Positions 41,774 through 45,522 of a DNA stretch of 45,522 nt are shown piece by piece; within the stretch, counting starts at the first letter, position 1; each line of letters starts with the position of its first letter. The stretch spans positions 1-45,522 of the forward strand of contig CAVANO010000029.1 of the NCBI GenBank assembly GCA_963590165.1, read 5' to 3'. Position numbers and translations under genes: made by a program. Below the pieces are notes generated by a model. That model was not told the DNA's origin and made no database searches. It was given only the letters and a program-made list of their open reading frames with translations. The stretch comes from UBA11524 sp963590165 (GTDB lineage Bacteria; Bacillota; Clostridia; Christensenellales; Aristaeellaceae).

Positions 41774-42745
41774 ATGCAAGTGAGCAAGATTGCACGTGCA
41801 AGCAAGCCGACGCTCGGCGATCGGTTCTCAAGGACGATGCGCAGCTATTGGCGTTACCGCTACCTGATGTTGCTGTTGATTCCGAGCATCGTCGTGCTGC
41901 TGATCTTCAAGTATGAGCCGATGTACGGCGTGATCATTGCATTCAAGAATTTCAAGATCAAGCTGGGTATTACCGGTTCACCGTGGTACGATCCCTTCTG
42001 GGGCGTGTTCGCCAAGGCATTCGGCAAGCCGGCGTTCTGGCAGGCATTCCAGAACACCGTCATCCTCGGCATCATGAATTTCGTGATCGGCTTCCCGATG
42101 CCCATCATTCTGGCGCTCCTGCTCAATGAGCTGCGCAATGAGCGCTACAAGAAGGTCGTCCAAACCTTCTCCTATCTGCCGCACTTCATTTCGTGGGTTA
42201 CGCTCTCTGGCCTGTTCATTCAGCTGTTATCACCGTCCACTGGTCCGCTTGCGGCGCTTGCAAGGGCGTGCGGCCTGACACCGTATTACTTCATGGGCGA
42301 GGTCAGCACCTTCCGCTGGGTACTGGTCGTCACGAACATCTGGAAGAGCGTTGGCTGGGGTTCCATTATCTATCTGGCGGCACTCTCCGCGGTAGACCAG
42401 GAAATGTATGAAGCAGCGCTGATTGACGGCGCATCGCGATTCCAGCGCGTCTGGTATATCACGTTGCCGTCCATCCTGCCGACCGTCACGGTCATGCTGA
42501 TTCTCCGCTCCGGCTCCATCCTGAGCGATAACTTCGATCAGGTGTACAACATGATGAACAGCGCTGTGTACCGTGTTTCGAACGTGCTGGGCGTCTACAC
42601 CTACGATCTGGGTCTCAAGAACATGACGAACAGCTCCCTGGCAGAGGCAACTGCTGTCGGACTGTTCCGCAATGTGATTTCGCTTGCACTGGTGCTGATT
42701 ACAAACGGCATCTCCAAGAAGATCAGCGACAACGGCATCTGGTAA
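41774..42745 (+). CDS. Sugar ABC transporter permease, LplB/YtcP-group
   Basis: A 323-residue MalF-like permease with six predicted membrane helices and the ATPase-contact EAA loop at about 205-225 (EMYEAALIDGASRFQRVW). FKYEPMYGVIIAFKNFKIK near the first helix is typical of the LplB group, which imports complex oligosaccharides in Bacillota. ATG 41774 has AAGGA 6 bases upstream and follows the enzyme gene by 20 bases. Works with the next permease and the solute-binding protein at the end of the operon. Confidence 0.92.
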   Translation: MQVSKIARASKPTLGDRFSRTMRSYWRYRYLMLLLIPSIVVLLIFKYEPMYGVIIAFKNFKIKLGITGSPWYDPFWGVFAKAFGKPAFWQAFQNTVILGIMNFVIGFPMPIILALLLNELRNERYKKVVQTFSYLPHFISWVTLSGLFIQLLSPSTGPLAALARACGLTPYYFMGEVSTFRWVLVVTNIWKSVGWGSIIYLAALSAVDQEMYEAALIDGASRFQRVWYITLPSILPTVTVMLILRSGSILSDNFDQVYNMMNSAVYRVSNVLGVYTYDLGLKNMTNSSLAEATAVGLFRNVISLALVLITNGISKKISDNGIW

Positions 42746-42763
42746 GGAAGGAGGAGACATGCA

Positions 42764-43675
42764 ATGGTTACAGCCGTGAAGAAGACGCATCGGAGTCGCC
42801 GCATCAAGCGCAGCGTCGGCGAGCACATCTTTGATGCGTTCAACGTCATCATCCTCGGTTTCCTGGCGCTGACGATGCTCTATCCCTTCTGGTACGAGCT
42901 GGCGCTGTCGCTGGCAGACGCGGAAAAGGTTGCTATTTCGAAAGTCTATATCTGGCCGGAATACATGAGCTTGGAGAGCTACGTCAACGTGCTTTCCTCC
43001 AAGTACATCTATTATGGCTACTTCTGGACGATTGTCCGTACGGTGCTCGGTACTTTGGTAGCGCTGATTCTCGGTGTCCATTATGCCTACGCGCTGAGCA
43101 AGAAGGACTTCCCGAACCGCAATTTCTGGACGACGCTGCTCGTCATCACCATGTTCTTCTCCGGCGGCATGGTGCCGGAGTACCTGCTCATCCGCAACCT
43201 GAAGCTGATTGACAGCATCTGGTCGCTGATTTTGCCCGGTGCCATCAGCGCATACAATATCACCATCATGCGCAATTACCTGATGTCACTGCCGGATTCG
43301 CTGGAGGAAAGTGCCCGAATCGACGGCGCGAACGACATCCTGATTCTCTACCGCATCATTCTGCCGCTTTCCAAACCGATTCTCGCCACGATCGCCCTGT
43401 GGACAGCAGTCGGTCACTGGAACGCTTGGTTCGATGCCATGCTCTACGTTCATGACACGAACAAGCAGGTGCTCGCCATCACGCTTCGCCGCATTGTGCT
43501 GCAAGGCTCGAACAGCGTCGTGAGCATGTCCGGCGAGGAAGTCAACACGAACATGACGAGCGACACCATCAAGGCTGCGACCATCATGGTAGCAACGGTG
43601 CCGATCCTGTGCGTGTATCCCTTCGTACAGAAGTACTTCGTCAAGGGCGTTATGGTCGGTTCTCTGAAGGGCTGA
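42764..43675 (+). CDS. Sugar ABC transporter permease, LplC/YtcP group
   Basis: A 303-residue MalG-like permease with six membrane helices, the EAA loop EESARIDGANDILILYRIILPLSKP (partly quoted by position, about 185-209), and the LplC-type insert near the C terminus followed by YPFVQKYFVKGVMVGSLKG. It pairs with the LplB-type permease 18 bases upstream. No ATPase is encoded in the operon; Bacillota importers of this group commonly use a shared MsmX/MsmK ATPase from elsewhere. Confidence 0.92.
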   Translation: MVTAVKKTHRSRRIKRSVGEHIFDAFNVIILGFLALTMLYPFWYELALSLADAEKVAISKVYIWPEYMSLESYVNVLSSKYIYYGYFWTIVRTVLGTLVALILGVHYAYALSKKDFPNRNFWTTLLVITMFFSGGMVPEYLLIRNLKLIDSIWSLILPGAISAYNITIMRNYLMSLPDSLEESARIDGANDILILYRIILPLSKPILATIALWTAVGHWNAWFDAMLYVHDTNKQVLAITLRRIVLQGSNSVVSMSGEEVNTNMTSDTIKAATIMVATVPILCVYPFVQKYFVKGVMVGSLKG

Positions 43676-43736
43676 GGCTGCGGCATGCTGAGCTGCACTA
43701 CCCTTCTTGAGCATAAACAACAAAGGAGGAGATCCC

Positions 43737-45365
43737 ATGCGTAAACTCGTCTCTCTGGCTGCCATCCTGTGCCTGCTGCTCACGATCGTTGTGATCCCGA
43801 CGGCATCCGCCGAAACGACGGAAATCGACTGGAGCACCCGGGAAAAGGTGACCATCACATGGACGACCTACTACACCGCGCCGCCGTCTGAAGACGCCGT
43901 CATCATCAAGATGATCGAAGAGCGCTTCAACTGCGACATCGAAATGCTGCCGATCGACGATGCCAACTTCAATGAGGTGCTCAACACCTACATCATTGGC
44001 GGCAACGTTCCGGACGTCATCCGTCTGAAGGATCCCAGCCAGTTCTCCGGCTATGTGGATCAGGAAGCACTGGGCGCCATCGATATGGACACCCTGCGCA
44101 AGCTTGCTCCGAACATCTGCGCCGCCATTGACAACTATCAGGACGGCTCCTTCTGGGCATACGGCGCTGTGGACGGCGTGCAGTACGGCATTCCGGCCAT
44201 CGCTTCCGGCAACATGTTCCATCTGCCGGTCGTCTACAACGAGACCTGGCTGAAGAACCTGAACGCGGAAATCCCGACCACGCTGGATGAGTTCCACGAC
44301 CTGATGGTTCGTTTCACCAAGGAAGACCCTGACGGCAACGGCGTGGACGACACCTACGGTCTGTCTTCCGATGGTCTGCGCGTGCTCTGGGGCGCCTACG
44401 GCGTGAACCCCGGTGCTTGCGACGGCCGCACCGACCACTCCTATTTCCAGCTGCTGGACGGCGAAGTGCAGTATGCTGCAGCGTCCAACCAGTACAAGGA
44501 AGCTCTGAAGGTTGCTCATGAATGGTATCTCGAAGGCATCATCGATCCGGAATTCGTCACCGGCGAGAACACCGGCGGCTACTGGGCAATCTCTCACAGC
44601 CTTGTCAATCACCGCATCGGCATGACCGTCCGCGGCAACTACTATCACTGGGTGATGCCTGGTCAGTACCAGGTGTACGACACCGAAGGCAACCTGACCG
44701 ACTGCGAAGCCGGCAACGTCGCCAAGGAATTCCTCGCGGTCAATCCTGACGAGTCCGTCGTGCTGGGTCAGCCTGTTGAAGGCCCCTACGGCGCGGGCGT
44801 GAAGAGCTGGAACATGCTGGCTCAGTTCTACTGCTTCTCCGAGAGCGCAACGTCGAACCCCGACAAGTGGGAACGCATCTGCGCAATCATGGAATTCATG
44901 GATCGTCAGTATTCTGCCGACGTTGACACCTACACCAGCTGGTGGGAAGATGTCTACGGCGAAGTCGGCAACTACTGGTATTGGCAGGATCCGGAAAACC
45001 ACATCGCGGCTGTGACCGATTCCTTCCGCGAAAAGTATCCGGAATTCGCCTCTGTTGACGAGTACGGCCCGACCCAGTGGGGCCCGCAGCTTGCAGTCCT
45101 GCTGCCGACCCGCGGCAATCAGTGGGCGGAAAGCATCCACTACGACGAGAAGGGCATCGTGAATCTGGTACAGTTCTCCCTGCCGCTGATGGCTGAGTAT
45201 CAGAGCAACCTGACGCACCTGAAGGACACGTGGATGATCGACTTCATCACCGGCGCAAAGGACGTTGACGCTGATTGGGACGCTTACATTGCTGAAATGA
45301 ACGCTTCCGGTCTGCAGGAAATGGTCGACGAAGTCCGCGAATGGTACGCATCCGCCACGAAGTAA
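43737..45365 (+). CDS. Extracellular oligosaccharide-binding protein of the Lpl-type ABC importer
   Basis: A 542-residue family 1 solute-binding protein of the LplA size class. The signal peptide (about 1-26) ends TASA-ETT; the only Cys in it (AAILCLLL) does not fit a lipobox, so it is not an obvious lipoprotein, which is unusual for a Gram-positive binding protein. The mature part has VIRLKDPSQFSGYVDQEALG, then YGIPAIASGNMFHLPVVYNETW and many Trp/Tyr residues likely to stack on sugars. ATG 43737 has AAAGGAGG 7-8 bases upstream. Codon use is strongly biased to C-ending codons, suggesting high expression. Last gene of the operon. Confidence 0.92.
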   Translation: MRKLVSLAAILCLLLTIVVIPTASAETTEIDWSTREKVTITWTTYYTAPPSEDAVIIKMIEERFNCDIEMLPIDDANFNEVLNTYIIGGNVPDVIRLKDPSQFSGYVDQEALGAIDMDTLRKLAPNICAAIDNYQDGSFWAYGAVDGVQYGIPAIASGNMFHLPVVYNETWLKNLNAEIPTTLDEFHDLMVRFTKEDPDGNGVDDTYGLSSDGLRVLWGAYGVNPGACDGRTDHSYFQLLDGEVQYAAASNQYKEALKVAHEWYLEGIIDPEFVTGENTGGYWAISHSLVNHRIGMTVRGNYYHWVMPGQYQVYDTEGNLTDCEAGNVAKEFLAVNPDESVVLGQPVEGPYGAGVKSWNMLAQFYCFSESATSNPDKWERICAIMEFMDRQYSADVDTYTSWWEDVYGEVGNYWYWQDPENHIAAVTDSFREKYPEFASVDEYGPTQWGPQLAVLLPTRGNQWAESIHYDEKGIVNLVQFSLPLMAEYQSNLTHLKDTWMIDFITGAKDVDADWDAYIAEMNASGLQEMVDEVREWYASATK

Positions 45366-45374
45366 GGACGTTTT

Positions 45375-45402
45375 GCAGATTGCGATTCGCAGATTGCGAT
45401 TC
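45375..45402. repeat. 14-bp perfect tandem duplication
   Basis: GCAGATTGCGATTC occurs twice in tandem (45375-45388 and 45389-45402) just after the solute-binding protein stop codon and before the terminator. Probably a slippage duplication; no function is evident. Confidence 0.85.
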
Positions 45403-45426
45403 GCTAATCCCAGCTAAGTGAATGGG

Positions 45427-45463
45427 AGCACCGCATGGTCAGCAATGGCTGTGCGGTGCTTTT
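45427..45463 (+). terminator. Rho-independent terminator of the glycan enzyme-ABC operon
   Basis: AGCACCGCA (45427-45435) pairs with TGCGGTGCT (45452-45460) over 9 bp with a 16-base loop, followed by a short T-run (45460-45463). Confidence 0.82.
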
Positions 45464-45473
45464 GACTCTTGAA

Positions 45474-45502
45474 TTGTCAAGTCAAGTGCAACACCGTATC
45501 AT
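45474..45502 (+). promoter_or_regulatory. Promoter pointing out of the right edge of the window
   Basis: TTGTCA (45474-45479), a 17-base spacer and TATCAT (45497-45502). The gene it serves begins beyond the window. The -35 region contains CTTGAATTGTCAAG, an imperfect inverted repeat. Confidence 0.6.
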
Positions 45503-45522
45503 AAAAGACTTCCTCTGGTGAT

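Overview
The window reads as chromosomal DNA of a Gram-positive Bacillota, most likely an uncultured, carbohydrate-eating Clostridia of gut or rumen type. I infer this from strong AGGAGG-like ribosome sites, promoters with exact 17-base spacers, rho-independent terminators, Lpl/Ytc-type sugar ABC permeases, an inositol operon led by a DeoR-type regulator, and fairly high GC with C/G-rich third codon positions. No rRNA, tRNA, insertion sequence, phage gene or CRISPR array was seen.

Layout. (1) 1-4551, minus strand: an operon with an SGNH hydrolase, a heterodimeric ABC exporter (one degenerate and one canonical ATPase half) and the start of another gene leaving the left edge. A cre-like palindrome sits on its promoter. 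(2) 4600-5796, minus: a cytoplasmic GH10 xylanase with its own strong promoter and a 15-bp palindromic operator. (3) 5846-14497, minus: an envelope glycan module with a large secreted GH3, a CBM-like secreted protein, a small membrane protein and a GH3 anchored at both ends. Upstream lies an array of AAACGGC repeats spaced by whole helical turns. (4) 14594-17732: a polar amino acid (cystine-like) ABC permease and ATPase, convergent with an NSS sodium symporter. (5) 17816-21873: an L,D-transpeptidase/CapA fusion and an orphan solute-binding-like protein. (6) 21875-25127, minus: GH31 and GH105. (7) 25148-38475, plus: a DeoR/IolR-like regulator, then iolJ-C-A-G-B-D-E, then a 226-aa NPP1/Vps62-like protein, a GH38 alpha-mannosidase and a HAD phosphatase, closed by a terminator. 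(8) 38488-45463: an MFS carrier divergent from an operon with an unclassified helical-barrel enzyme, two sugar ABC permeases and a solute-binding protein. A promoter at the right edge points out of the window.

How it may work together. The iol genes encode nearly the whole myo-inositol to dihydroxyacetone-phosphate plus acetyl-CoA route. Placing a mannosidase, a phosphatase and an NPP1-like protein in the same transcript, with GH105 and GH31 divergent from the same regulator, suggests that the real substrate is a glycosylated inositol (mannose and/or uronic acid on inositol), taken up as an oligosaccharide and trimmed in the cytoplasm before the inositol is oxidised. A motif of the form CAAAATYACTC occurs in three promoter regions (GH3 operon, regulator/GH105, MFS/ABC operon) and may tie these units into one regulon. 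This is inference; the gene identities themselves are mostly secure.
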